From positions 62,001-126,000 of the forward strand of contig NZ_JBBHER010000009.1 of the NCBI RefSeq assembly GCF_037646705.1: DNA of 64,000 nt, given 5' to 3'. Positions 52,441 to 63,287 of the stretch are shown here, one piece after another. The first letter of the stretch is position 1; every line of letters starts with the position of its first letter. The notes beneath the pieces are model-generated. The model searched no databases. It saw only the letters and a list, made by a program, of their open reading frames with translations, and had not been told where the DNA came from. The DNA comes from Pikeienuella litoralis (GTDB taxonomy: Bacteria > Pseudomonadota > Alphaproteobacteria > Rhodobacterales > Rhodobacteraceae). Position numbers and translations under genes: made by a program.

Positions 52441-54308
52441 CCGGTTTCCTCTCCTTGCTGGTATTGAGCCTTGCGGCTTTCTTCGCTCCATGGAAGCTCT
52501 ATCGCCGAAGCGGCGTCCCCGCCATGCATGATGCTCAGGCGCGGCGGCCGCCCGTGCGGCAGCTGCACATAGTGATCGCAATCCGCGCCTGCGATCGACA
52601 GCCGGATCCGGCTTCCTTTGGCGAAGGTCCATGAGGTCGGCGCCAGCGCGAACCTGAGCCGCGCCGGCTCGCCCGGGGTCAGAGGCCGCGCCTTGGCCCG
52701 GCTGAAATCGTGGAACGGCCAGCTCCAGTTCTGCTCGGGCGGCGGCGCGCTCTCCTGCCGATGCAGGGCGCGAAACACGCCTTCGGTGACGTAGCGGAGC
52801 GCGCCGTCCGCCTCCAGCTCCGACAGATAGACATGCAGCACCGCGTCCGGCTGGCTGGAGACGAGGTGGAGCGTGACCACCGGATGCCCGGTGATCGTCG
52901 CCGCCGCGTCGAGCGGTTGGGACGTGTAGGCGTGCATCGGCCGCTCGTGCTCTTCCCAGTCCGGATAGTAGGTGGCGACGTTGATCGCGGCCAGCCGCTC
53001 ATGCCGCGTGTTCACGCCGGTTCCGGCGGCGAAATCCGCGGTGAAGCCGCTTTCTCCTTCCGCGCCCGGCTCGGGGAGAAGCGCCCCGTCGGCGCCGAGA
53101 TAGAGCGTCCGCGCCGTCTCGATCGGCGGCCATGTCGCCGCGGCGCGCCAGACCTCCTCATGAATGGTGAAATAATGGACCGGCGCCTCGTCCTGCAATC
53201 CGGTGTCGACGCCCATCAGGTAGTGGTCGAAGAAGCGCAGCGTCTCGTTCATCATCACGGACTGGGGGTCGCCCGGCGCGCGCCAGGGGGAGACGTCGGT
53301 CCGCGCGCCATGATCCCAGGCGCCGAGAAGCAGGCGCCGCTTCTCGCCCGGCAGCGAGAGGAAACGCGCGATCGAGCCGTTCGCGTAGGCCGCGCCATCC
53401 ATCCAGCCCGAAATCGAATAGACCGCCACGTCCTGCGGGATATCGCGGGCGTAATGAAACGGGCTGAAGGAGGCGGCGCTGAAAGACGGATCGTAAGGCA
53501 GCCGGTCGTCGGCGAACTGAAACTCGGAGATGAACTCGGGCATGTGGAAATTCGCCAGATGCTCCTTCGTCGCCATCCTGAGGAGCGCGCCATCCGGATC
53601 CTCGTCGACAGGTTGCGGCCCGGCGAAGTTCGGATCGCTGAAATAGGGGAGGCGCGCGAGGATGTCGCGCCGATCATGATCGAGGCCGACCATGAGCTCG
53701 TCATACCCCGCCGCCAGCTTGTTCAGCAGCACGCCGCCCGGATAGAAATGGTCGGTATAGGTGTTCCAGACCCCCGAGAGCGGCGCGATCGCTTTCACCG
53801 CCGGGTGGCCGGTGCTGGCGAGGAAACAGGCCGCCGCGCCGAGATAGGAGATGCCGGTGGATCCGATCGTCCCGTCCGACCAGGGCTGGGCGACGACCCA
53901 GTCGGCGATCTCGCGGAAATCCTCACGCTCGACGGGCGAGCGGAAACTGTCCCGGACGCCGAAACTCGCGCCGGTTCCCCGAACGTCGACCGCGACCACC
54001 GCATAGCCTCGCGGCGTGAAGAGGTCCCGGTAGAGCGCGACATTGGGGCTGGCCTCGACGCCGGCCGGCGCCGTGTCGCGAAGCGCGAAACGCCGGTAAT
54101 ACGGCGTGAGGATGAGAATGGTCGGCACGCCGCCGGACGAGGCGGCCTCGGCGGCCGGCAGGTGCACGTCGACCGCGAGGCGGCAGCCGTCGCGCATCTC
54201 GACATAGGTGGAGGTCGGCGGGCGCATTTCATGAACGGGCGGCCGGCTCTCCAGATAGCTGGACGGGGCCCGTCTCCACGCCTCGCCGCGTCTGTCTCCG
54301 TCGGCCAT
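52434..54308 (-). CDS. CocE/NonD-family hydrolase
   Basis: A 624-residue alpha/beta hydrolase of the X-Pro dipeptidyl-peptidase S15/CocE family. The nucleophile is Ser154 in GSTGISYLGAAA; the acid is probably in SGWMDGA and the histidine in AWDHGAR. A C-terminal jelly-roll domain (about residues 420-610) is typical. No signal peptide, so probably cytoplasmic. Family members act as prolyl peptidases or esterases (cocaine, glutaryl-acylases). It is the first gene of the peptide importer operon and overlaps the binding protein gene, suggesting hydrolysis of the imported compound. ATG 54308 follows GGTGGAGCG; an in-frame TTG at 54365 is unlikely. Confidence 0.88.
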   Translation of the reverse strand: MADGDRRGEAWRRAPSSYLESRPPVHEMRPPTSTYVEMRDGCRLAVDVHLPAAEAASSGGVPTILILTPYYRRFALRDTAPAGVEASPNVALYRDLFTPRGYAVVAVDVRGTGASFGVRDSFRSPVEREDFREIADWVVAQPWSDGTIGSTGISYLGAAACFLASTGHPAVKAIAPLSGVWNTYTDHFYPGGVLLNKLAAGYDELMVGLDHDRRDILARLPYFSDPNFAGPQPVDEDPDGALLRMATKEHLANFHMPEFISEFQFADDRLPYDPSFSAASFSPFHYARDIPQDVAVYSISGWMDGAAYANGSIARFLSLPGEKRRLLLGAWDHGARTDVSPWRAPGDPQSVMMNETLRFFDHYLMGVDTGLQDEAPVHYFTIHEEVWRAAATWPPIETARTLYLGADGALLPEPGAEGESGFTADFAAGTGVNTRHERLAAINVATYYPDWEEHERPMHAYTSQPLDAAATITGHPVVTLHLVSSQPDAVLHVYLSELEADGALRYVTEGVFRALHRQESAPPPEQNWSWPFHDFSRAKARPLTPGEPARLRFALAPTSWTFAKGSRIRLSIAGADCDHYVQLPHGRPPRLSIMHGGDAASAIELPWSEESRKAQYQQGEETGC

Positions 54309-54338
54309 TCTACGCTCCACCTTTGCCGGGTCAGTCTT

Positions 54339-54354
54339 GTTCGGCGCGCCGAAC
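54339..54354. promoter_or_regulatory. 16-bp palindrome between cocE-type and lysR genes
   Basis: GTTCGGCGCGCCGAAC (54339-54354) is a perfect palindrome lying in the divergent space, 30 bases upstream of the cocE-type gene start. It is a good candidate operator for the LysR-type protein encoded divergently. Confidence 0.5.
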
Positions 54355-54444
54355 GAGGTTGACAATGCGCGAATGGTAGCGGCCTTGCCGTATGCGTCAA
54401 ATTCTGTTGTAGCAGGATTTCATACGTGGAGCGCATGACAAACC

Positions 54445-55395
54445 ATGAATCTGAAAGGTCTGGAGGCGCTGCGGGCGTTCATGGAGGGCGGGTCGATCAA
54501 CGCCGCCGCAGATCGGCTCGGACGAACGCAGCCGCAGGTGAGCCGCCTGCTCGGCGCGCTTGAGGCGGAGGCGGGGTTTCCTCTTTTCACGCGGGAGAAA
54601 AGGCGGCTTGCGCCGACGCTGGAGGGGCGCGAATTTTACGCCTATGTCGAGCGCGCGCTCTACAGCCTCGACGAGGTCGGTTACGAGGCGCGAAAAATTC
54701 ATCAGCGCCAGCGGCGGCATGTCCGGATCCTGACGGCGCCCCATGTGACCAACGTTCTTCTGGCCGAGGCGATCGCGACGCTGACCGAGGAGAGCCCCGC
54801 CTTCACCGCGACGATCGACGCGCGCTCGCGGCTCGATATCGAGCTGTGGCTCGGGCATGAGCCGTTCGATCTCGGCATCACGGTTCTTCCGCTCAACAGC
54901 GACGTGATCGAGATCGCGCCGATGGTCACCGTCAGCGCGGTCGCGGTCATGCACGAGAGCCATCCGCTGGCGGCGAGGGACGTGGTGACGATCGACGACC
55001 TGATCGGCCTGCCGATGGTTCTGAACAGCCCGCGCACGGTGCTGCGTCAACGTGTCGACGCGACCTTCCGCAAGGTTGGCGCCGAGCCTCTCCTGCGGCT
55101 GGAGACGCCGAACGGGGTCGTCGCCTGCGAGCTTGCGGCGCGGGGGCTCGGGCTGGCGGTGGCGGACGGGTTCGTCGCGCGGTCGAGTTTTCAGCCGGGG
55201 ATGGCGATCCGCCGGTTCGAGCCGAGCATCGATCTGGAATATGTGTTCATCTTTCCGAGATGGCGGCGGCGAAACCCGATCGTGGATCGCTTCGTGACGC
55301 TCATCCGTGAAGCGGCGCTGCGCGCGGTTTCGCGCGATCACCCGCCGACGACCGCGCCGCTTTTGAGCAAACCGTCGGGCTCTGGGGCGCCGTAG
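54445..55395 (+). CDS. LysR-family transcriptional regulator
   Basis: A 316-residue regulator. The N-terminal winged helix shows GLEALRAFMEGGSINAAADRLGRTQPQVSRLLGALE (in pieces: SINAAADRL, QPQVSRLLGALE), and the C-terminal effector domain has the two-lobe LysR_substrate fold (residues 90-290). It is transcribed divergently from the cocE-type/peptide importer operon, with 136 bases between, the usual arrangement for a LysR activator and its target. The effector is probably the imported compound or its hydrolysis product, by inference. Confidence 0.93.
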   Translation: MNLKGLEALRAFMEGGSINAAADRLGRTQPQVSRLLGALEAEAGFPLFTREKRRLAPTLEGREFYAYVERALYSLDEVGYEARKIHQRQRRHVRILTAPHVTNVLLAEAIATLTEESPAFTATIDARSRLDIELWLGHEPFDLGITVLPLNSDVIEIAPMVTVSAVAVMHESHPLAARDVVTIDDLIGLPMVLNSPRTVLRQRVDATFRKVGAEPLLRLETPNGVVACELAARGLGLAVADGFVARSSFQPGMAIRRFEPSIDLEYVFIFPRWRRRNPIVDRFVTLIREAALRAVSRDHPPTTAPLLSKPSGSGAP

Positions 55396-55587
55396 CCGTC
55401 TTCACGCGCAATCTCACGCGCCCGTCTGCCGATTTTCCAATCGCCTGAAGCGCGCGAAAAGCCCAGCGGAGGCCCGGGGCGCCGCGCCCCGGCGCGCGAT
55501 CTCGACGCCTTCGCCCATCGCGCGGGGGGTGACGCGCCATGCGGGCGCCGGGCGCTCCCTCGAATTTCCTGTCGCCCCTATGGCTTT

Positions 55588-55602
55588 TGCTGCAGTGCAG
55601 CA
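55588..55602. promoter_or_regulatory. PhaR-like TGC-rich palindrome upstream of a GNAT gene
   Basis: TGCTGCA-G-TGCAGCA (55588-55602) is a perfect dyad matching CTGC-N3-GCAG, the site reported for the polyhydroxyalkanoate regulator PhaR in Rhodobacter and Paracoccus. It lies 67 bases before the GNAT gene, followed by a possible -10 (CATTAT). The rest of 55396-55668 holds no gene. Confidence 0.55.
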
Positions 55603-55668
55603 TTATCTTGACGTCGGGAGGCCAACCTGGCGCGGGGCCAATCCGGCGCCGCCAAGGAGCCTGGATCT

Positions 55669-56229
55669 ATGAACGCTCTTTCTGCTCATCCATCGCGTGA
55701 AATCCGCAAACTCGGGAAGCGCGATATTCCTGAAATCACCCGGCATCTTTTGCGCCTCGACCGCAGATCCCGGCGCTCGCGCTTTGGCGCGTCGGTCAAG
55801 GACGACTTCATCAGAACCTACGCCGGGCGGATCATTGGCGCCGATGCGCTGGTCTTCGGGGCGTTTCACGATGGCCGGCTCCGCGCGATTGGCGAAGTGC
55901 GAGGGCTTTCTCAGGCTTCGCCTCACGAAGCGGAGATTGCCGTCTCGGTCGAGCCGGAGTGGCAGGGTGAAGGGATTGGCGGCGCGCTATTCTCCCGTCT
56001 GGTGACGGCGGCGCAAAACCGCGGGATCAAGGTGCTGCACGTCCTTTTTCTGGACAAGAACAAGAGGATGCGGAGCATCGTGGCGAAACATCACCCCAGA
56101 ATGCGCTTTGACAGCGGTCAGGTCGTCGCCACCTTCGATCCGCCCTGGGCCACGCCGATGTCCTTCGCCCGCGAGATCGCGCAAGACGCCGGCGCCTGTC
56201 TCAGACGGGTTTTCCAGTTCGCCACATGA
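55669..56229 (+). CDS. GNAT-family N-acetyltransferase
   Basis: A 186-residue protein; ATG follows AAGGAGCCTGGATCT. Central motif A is IAVSVEPEWQGEGIGGALFSRL (about residues 89-110, with QGEGIGGAL as the acetyl-CoA loop). The N terminus (RHLLRLDRRSRRSRFG) is the form seen in GNAT proteins that follow the pattern LS..dRYlRFf. Acceptor unknown. The preceding PhaR-like site suggests that its expression is tied to carbon-storage state. It is convergent with the second peptide importer. Confidence 0.8.
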   Translation: MNALSAHPSREIRKLGKRDIPEITRHLLRLDRRSRRSRFGASVKDDFIRTYAGRIIGADALVFGAFHDGRLRAIGEVRGLSQASPHEAEIAVSVEPEWQGEGIGGALFSRLVTAAQNRGIKVLHVLFLDKNKRMRSIVAKHHPRMRFDSGQVVATFDPPWATPMSFAREIAQDAGACLRRVFQFAT

Positions 56230-56284
56230 CGCTCCGCCGCGCTTTCCGGGGCCGGTTTGCGGCGGCGCGGCCTGAGCGCGCCCG

Positions 56285-57903
<1,619 letters not shown>

Positions 57904-57907
<4 letters not shown>

Positions 57908-58743
57908 GCGAACCGCCTCTTCAGTCGGGGGTTGAGCGCGTCGTTCAAGCCCTCTCCGATCAGATTCATCGCCAGCACGGTCAGGAGGATCGCCATGCCG
58001 GGCAGGAACGTGAGCCACCATGCGGTCCGGATCACGGTGCGCGCGGCGCCGATCATGTAGCCCCAGGACATGATGTTGGGGTCCCCCAAGCCGAGGAACG
58101 AGAGCGAGCTTTCCAGCAGGATCGCCTGCGCCACCATGAGCGAAGCCAGCACGATGATCGGGGGCAACGCGTTGGGGAGGATGTGCCGCGCGATGATCTG
58201 CAGGTTGCCAAGGCCCGAGAGCGTCGCCGCTTCGACGAATTCGCGGGTTCTGAGGCTGAGCACCTCCCCGCGCACGAGACGGGCGACGGGCGGCCAGCTG
58301 ACGATGGCGATGGCGATGATGACGAAGGTCAGGCTGGGCTGGAAGATCGCGAGGAGAACGATGGCCAGCGCGAAGCTGGGGATCGTCTGGAAGAACTCGG
58401 TGAAGCGCATCAGCGCGTCGTCGATGCGGCCCGGAAAATAGCCGGCGAACGCGCCGACCGGCACCCCGATGGTCAGCGCGACGAAGGTGGAGACGAGGCC
58501 CACCAGCAGGCTGACATAGGCGCCATGCGCGAGGCCGGCGAGAACGTCCCGTCCGAGCGCGTCGGTCCCCAGCGGCAGCCCCGCCTGCGTGAAGGGCGGC
58601 AGGAACGGGCGCTGCACCATCTTCCACGGGCTTTGCGGGAAGAGGACCGGCGCCAGGATCGCGGTGGCGATCACGATGGCGAGGATGACCAGCCCGATCA
58701 CCGCGCCCCGGTTATGGGCGAAATGTTTCCAGAAAGTTCTCAT
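57904..58743 (-). CDS. Peptide-type ABC transporter permease (C-type)
   Basis: A 279-residue permease. LGTDALGRDVLAGLAHGAYVSL (near 58-79, short pieces LGTDALGRD and GAYVSL) is the DppC motif, and TREFVEAATLSGLGNLQIIARHILPNALPP (near 168-197) is the EAA loop. Six membrane segments. Its start overlaps the stop of the upstream permease gene (ATGA). Confidence 0.9.
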
Positions 58744-59711
58744 TTGGTCAGCCTGATGCGGGGATCGACGATGACATAGACGACATCGGTGATCAGGTTG
58801 AACAGGAGCACCATGGCGGCCGAGACGTAGAACACGCCGAGGATCACATTGTAGTCGCGCTGGTTGATCGCGTCGAACATCAGCCGCCCGATGCCGGGCC
58901 AGGCGAAGACCGTTTCGGTCAGGATCGCCCCGCCGAAGATCTGACCCGCCTGAAGGCCCGCCAATGTGATGACCGGCAGAAGAGCGTTGCGCAAAATATG
59001 GCGGCGTTGGATCACGCCGCGGCTGAGACCCTTGGCGCGGGCGGTCTTGACGAAGTCGAGGCGGCTGACCTCAAGCATCGAGGCGCGCGTCATGCGCATG
59101 TAGATCGCCGTGAAGAAGAGGCCCAGCGTCGTCGCGGGCAGGATCAGGTGCAGCCCGATGTCGAGCGCGCGTTCAAACCCGGTGTAGCCCGCGCCGATCG
59201 ACTCGTAGCCAAAGCCGGGCAGCCAGTCCAACCAGACTGAAAACACCAGCGCCGCCATCAGCGCGACCCAGAAGAGCGGGGTCGCGTAGAAGATCAGCGC
59301 GAAGAACGAGATGATCGTATCGCTCCAGCGCCCCTGACGGGCCGAGGCGGCGACTCCGGCGATGACGCCCAGAACCAGCGACATCACGAAGGCGACCCCG
59401 GTCAGCAGCAGCGTCGCGGGCAGGCGCTGGGCGATCAGCTCGGCGACCGGCATCTGCTGGCGGTAGGAAAAGCCGAGATCGAACTGCACCGCGTCGCGCA
59501 CATAGCGCCACAGCTGGATATGGAGCGGTTGATCGAGGCCGAACCTCTCGCGAAGGTCGGCGAGGAACTTGGCGTCGGCGGCGCCGGCCTCACCCGCCAT
59601 CACCGCCGCGGGGTCGCCCGGCGCGGCGTGGATCAGCAGGAAGTTGACGATCAGGATGGCCAACAGGATGAACGCCGCCTTGACCAGTCTGCCCAGAATG
59701 AACCGTGTCAA
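58740..59711 (-). CDS. Peptide-type ABC transporter permease (B-type)
   Basis: A 323-residue permease. LLIHAAPGDPAAVMAGEAG near residues 25-43 and RFGLDQPLHIQLWRYV near 55-70 are DppB features. The EAA loop lies near 215-245 (DFVKTARAKGLSRGVIQRRHIL in pieces). Six helices. It is separated from the binding-protein gene by 75 bases containing a perfect hairpin. Confidence 0.9.
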   Translation of the reverse strand: MTRFILGRLVKAAFILLAILIVNFLLIHAAPGDPAAVMAGEAGAADAKFLADLRERFGLDQPLHIQLWRYVRDAVQFDLGFSYRQQMPVAELIAQRLPATLLLTGVAFVMSLVLGVIAGVAASARQGRWSDTIISFFALIFYATPLFWVALMAALVFSVWLDWLPGFGYESIGAGYTGFERALDIGLHLILPATTLGLFFTAIYMRMTRASMLEVSRLDFVKTARAKGLSRGVIQRRHILRNALLPVITLAGLQAGQIFGGAILTETVFAWPGIGRLMFDAINQRDYNVILGVFYVSAAMVLLFNLITDVVYVIVDPRIRLTK

Positions 59712-59744
59712 ATGCTCTGCCCTGTCCGGAGATGTGTCGTGGGG

Positions 59745-59768
59745 TCCGGGGCGCCGCGGCGCCCCGGA
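59745..59768 (-). terminator. Intercistronic hairpin between second binding-protein and permease genes
   Basis: A perfect 24-bp palindrome (TCCGGGGCGCC arms around GC) 18 bases after the binding-protein stop. No T run. Probably protects the 3' end of the binding-protein transcript. Confidence 0.7.
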
Positions 59769-59786
59769 TGCGACAGGCCCGTCGCT

Positions 59787-61352
59787 TTACTCCTTCTCGA
59801 TCCAGACATCGCGGAACCCGTCATTGACGCCGAAGGCGGTGTTGACCGGGTTCTTGATGTTGCACCGATAAATCGTGGGGAAGCCCAGCTCGAGCAGCCA
59901 GATCGTCGGCACGTCGGCGACGATCTTTTGCTGGATCGTCTTGTAAAGCTCCGCGCGCTTGGCGGGGTCCGCCGTCACCGCGGCCTCTTCGAACAGCTTG
60001 TCGGTTTCCGGGTTCTGGTAGTTCGAGGCGTTGTTCCACGGCGAGCCGGGCGCGGCGTTGTCGCCCATATAGGTCCGCGCCACTCCGAGGGCCGGATCGC
60101 CATACTGGTAGAGATAGGTGAACGCGAGATCGAAATCGCGGTCGCTGACCCGCTGGTTCCAGCCGGCGACGTCGGTCGGGACCAGTTCGATGTTCATGCC
60201 GATCTCGATCAGGTTCTGCTTGACCGCCTCGGCCCAGCGTTGCCACGTCTCGCCATAGGGCAGGCCCAGGATCTTGATCGTCTCGCCGTCATAGCTCGAC
60301 TCCTTCAACAGCTTCCTGGCGAGGTCCGGGTTGTAGGAGATGTCCGGCGTGTCGTCGGTGTAGAACCGGGTGGACGAGGAGAGCGGGCCGGTCGCGACCT
60401 TGCCGAGGCCGTTCCAGAGCGCGTCCCGTGCGAACTGCCGGTCGAGCGCATGCATGATCGCCTGGCGCACCTTCAGGTCGCCGAGCGGCTTGTGATCGTG
60501 ATTCACCCACATCCACGAGAGCGGGCCGAAATACTCCCAGCCCTTGTCGGTGATGCATGTGTTGTCCAGTTCGCGGATGCGCGGCACGTCGAAATTCTCG
60601 ATCGACCCGCCGGGCAGCACGTCGACCTTGCCGGTCTCGTAGGCCACGGCGCGCGAGGCGGCGTCGGGGATCACATGGTAATAGACCTCGTCGACATAGG
60701 GTTTGCCCTCAAGATAGTAGTCCTTGTTCTTGACGAAGTGGATGTAGCTGCCCTTGACCCATTCATCGAACTTGAAGGGGCCGGTGCCGATCGGCGTGTT
60801 GTTCGCCGGGTTGTTGACGAAATCCGTGCCCTCGTAGATGTGCTTGGGGATCATCGGCGCGGTCGCGGTCTCGAAGATGCCGAGGAAGGGGCCGAACGGC
60901 TGCTTGAGATGGAAGACGACGGTCAGGTCGTCCGGCGTCTCGATGCTGTCCACATGTTCGAGATAGGTCCGCATCCGCGAATGCGTCTCGCGCAGAAACT
61001 CGTCCATCGAGAACTTGACGTCGGCTGAGGTGAAGGGCTCGCCGTCATGGAACACCACGCCATCGCGCAGATGGAAGGTGTAGGTCAGGCCATCGTCGGA
61101 AATCTCCCACGATTCGGCCAGCTGCGGATGCGGCTTGAGGTCGAAGTCGTAGCGCAGAAGGCTTTCGTAGATGTCCCCGGCGACCATCTGGGTCGGGCCG
61201 TTCTGGAGAATCCCGACCATCAGTCCGGGCGGCTCAGGCTGGATCACGACGTTGAGCGTGCCCCCCGCCTGCGGTTTCGCATCCTGCGCCGCGAGCGGGC
61301 TCGCGAGCGCGATGGCCAGCGCCGCAGCGGCGAGGCTGAGCAGTTTATTCAT
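59787..61352 (-). CDS. Peptide-type ABC substrate-binding protein
   Basis: A 521-residue SBP_bac_5 family protein. Residues 1-22 are a signal peptide (LLSLAAAALAIALASPLAAQ). LAESWEISDDGLTYTFHLRDGVVFHDGEPF, in pieces near 78-107, and PIGTGPFKFDEWVKG near 183-197 are family motifs, and VRQAIMHALDRQF lies near 294. Binds peptides or related compounds. ATG 61352 follows GGGGAAAAATC. It is first of four genes A-B-C-(DF), a complete importer. Confidence 0.92.
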   Translation of the reverse strand: MNKLLSLAAAALAIALASPLAAQDAKPQAGGTLNVVIQPEPPGLMVGILQNGPTQMVAGDIYESLLRYDFDLKPHPQLAESWEISDDGLTYTFHLRDGVVFHDGEPFTSADVKFSMDEFLRETHSRMRTYLEHVDSIETPDDLTVVFHLKQPFGPFLGIFETATAPMIPKHIYEGTDFVNNPANNTPIGTGPFKFDEWVKGSYIHFVKNKDYYLEGKPYVDEVYYHVIPDAASRAVAYETGKVDVLPGGSIENFDVPRIRELDNTCITDKGWEYFGPLSWMWVNHDHKPLGDLKVRQAIMHALDRQFARDALWNGLGKVATGPLSSSTRFYTDDTPDISYNPDLARKLLKESSYDGETIKILGLPYGETWQRWAEAVKQNLIEIGMNIELVPTDVAGWNQRVSDRDFDLAFTYLYQYGDPALGVARTYMGDNAAPGSPWNNASNYQNPETDKLFEEAAVTADPAKRAELYKTIQQKIVADVPTIWLLELGFPTIYRCNIKNPVNTAFGVNDGFRDVWIEKE

Positions 61353-61701
61353 GATTTTTCCCCGTTGGCTATAATGAGTCTTTATCCGGAGAACTTAGGC
61401 GGTGTTGACAGATTCGAGCAACAATAAGGTGTCGGCCGAAGCGATGGAGGGCGGGAAGTTCCGGAAAATCATGGCGCCTCATCGCGCAATGTATTTGAGA
61501 TAGCAGTATTTTTAGCCGGCTCCCTCCGCCGGCGAAGCGCGCGTTTCGCTCGCCCGGCGCGCGAGGGCGCGGGCCGGAACGGGGGGCGTCCGGGATGCGC
61601 GGCGGCCGAGACCGGGGATCGCAAGGCGCGTCGGCGGGGTCGGCGGCCATCCGGTCAAACGGCGCCTGAACCGGATCGCCGCATGGCGGCTCGGTTCGGT
61701 T
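61353..61701. other. 349-bp upstream region of the second peptide importer
   Basis: No gene seen. Bases 61353-61520 are AT-richer and presumably carry the importer promoter, but I cannot pick convincing -35 and -10 boxes on the minus strand. The part next to the sulfotransferase stop is GC-rich and holds no clear terminator. Confidence 0.45.
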
Positions 61702-62598
61702 TCAGCCGTCCCGGCGCCATCCGGCCGGGACCGCGGCGCCGAACTCCTTCGCGACGAAGGCGTATGTCTCGCCGAGGCGGGCGCGCGCCGCGCTTGCGGA
61801 GCGCGCGGGCAGGGTGGCGGCGGGGGAGGGGTTGACCCGCCGCGCCGGGGCCGCGGGCGGGGGCGCGAGGTCGAGCCGGCCGGCGAGCGCGGCGAGCGCG
61901 GCCTCGTTTCCCGCCAGATCCTCGTAGAACGCCACGGTCACATCCTCTTTCGGGAACGTCGCCCAGAGCGCGCCAAGCGTCGTCTCGTAGCGGCTTCTCG
62001 CCATGGCGAGCGGGTCCTTCAGCGCCTTCTCGAAGGTGCGGACCGGATCCGCCCGCCGCGCCTTCGCCAGCGCCCGAGCGTAGGAGAAGAGCCGGTCCAC
62101 CGGGTCGCGCATGATGAAGACCGGCCGGACCCGGACGCCCGCCGCGGCGAAATAGGCGGTGACGACGCCGAGGTCGGCGCCGTCCAGCAGGGCGTATTCC
62201 GGCGAGATGTCGAGCATGGCCTTCCGGCCGCGGATCTTCGCCGCGAAATGATCGAGATAGGCTTCCGGCCGCTTCAGCGCGGCGAGGCGGGCGGCGTGGG
62301 CCTCGGCGCGCCGCCCGTCGGGCCGGCGAAGGCGCGCGGTCTGCTCCTGCGCCCGCATGATCCGTGCGACATCGGGCGTCAGATCGGGGCGGAGCCAGCA
62401 GTCGAAGAAGTGCCATTCCTTTATCGGCGCGGCGCAGATCTCCGGCGAGCGGGCGAGGCGGTTGAACAGCCAGCTGGACCCAGCCTTCTGCGCGCCGAAG
62501 CCGAGGATCATCGTCCGCCCGGCGAGCGCCTGGCGGGTCTCGGGCGAAAAGTAGAGCCCGAATAAAGGGTTGGAGGGGCGGCGTGTGCGGGAGAACAC
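61702..62598 (-). CDS. Sulfotransferase, second in window
   Basis: A 298-residue PAPS-dependent sulfotransferase. The 5'-phosphosulfate loop is GFGAQKAGSSWLF (near residues 33-45), the 3'-phosphate segment IMRDPVDRLFSYARA (near 165-179), and KEWHFFDC is the acceptor-side equivalent of KELHYHF in the other sulfotransferase. The two proteins share a family but are far from identical. It lies six bases after the riboflavin synthase stop, on the same strand, so they may share a transcript. Acceptor unknown; a surface glycan is likely. Confidence 0.87.
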   Translation of the reverse strand: MFSRTRRPSNPLFGLYFSPETRQALAGRTMILGFGAQKAGSSWLFNRLARSPEICAAPIKEWHFFDCWLRPDLTPDVARIMRAQEQTARLRRPDGRRAEAHAARLAALKRPEAYLDHFAAKIRGRKAMLDISPEYALLDGADLGVVTAYFAAAGVRVRPVFIMRDPVDRLFSYARALAKARRADPVRTFEKALKDPLAMARSRYETTLGALWATFPKEDVTVAFYEDLAGNEAALAALAGRLDLAPPPAAPARRVNPSPAATLPARSASAARARLGETYAFVAKEFGAAVPAGWRRDG

Positions 62599-62604
62599 GG
62601 GTCT

Positions 62605-63207
62605 TCAGCCCGCCTCCGCCAACCGCGCGACGTATCGGGCGAGAACGTCGATCTCCAGATTCACCCGCCGCCCGACGCGAAGCCCGCCGAAATTCGTGGC
62701 GGCGCGGGTGTGCGGGATGAGGTTCACGCCGAAAGACGCGCCCTCGACCTCGTTCACCGTCAATGAGACGCCGTCCATCGCGATGGAGCCTTTCGCGGCG
62801 ATGAACCGGGCGAGGCCCTGCGGCGCCGCGACCGTGACGCGGAGGCTTTCGCCGTCATCGTGGAGCGCGGCGATCTCGCCGACGCCGTCGACATGGCCGG
62901 TGACGATATGGCCGCCGAGCTCATCCCCGACCTTCAGCGCGCGCTCCAGATTGATCCTGTCGCCCGCGGCCCGATCGGCGAGCGTGGTCTTCGAGATCGT
63001 CTCGGCAGAGACATCGGCCGTGAACCAGGCGCCGCGCTCCGCGCCGCCGCGCTCGGTCACGGTCAGGCATACCCCGTCGCAGGCGATCGAGGCGCCGATC
63101 TCGATCGTTTCGGGCGCGTAATCGCTGGCGATTCGCAGACGAAGATCGTTTCCACGCCGCTCCGCCGCCACGACGTCGCCGACTGAAGTGATAATCCCGG
63201 TGAACAT
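62605..63207 (-). CDS. ribE: Riboflavin synthase alpha chain
   Basis: A 200-residue enzyme that dismutates two 6,7-dimethyl-8-ribityllumazines to riboflavin and a pyrimidine. It begins with the invariant MFTGII and consists of two homologous lumazine-binding halves: CDGVCLTV in the first and GHIVTGHVDGVG and MDGVSLTVNEV in the second. Standard length. The other riboflavin genes are not in the window. It lies 80 bases from cobT on the same strand. Confidence 0.95.
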   Translation of the reverse strand: MFTGIITSVGDVVAAERRGNDLRLRIASDYAPETIEIGASIACDGVCLTVTERGGAERGAWFTADVSAETISKTTLADRAAGDRINLERALKVGDELGGHIVTGHVDGVGEIAALHDDGESLRVTVAAPQGLARFIAAKGSIAMDGVSLTVNEVEGASFGVNLIPHTRAATNFGGLRVGRRVNLEIDVLARYVARLAEAG

Positions 63208-63287
63208 TGCCGCATTCCTCCGCGGATTGACGATTTGAGTGGTCCCGCGCGGGGCTCAGAACCTGCTCGACAAGGCCTTCACGCCGA

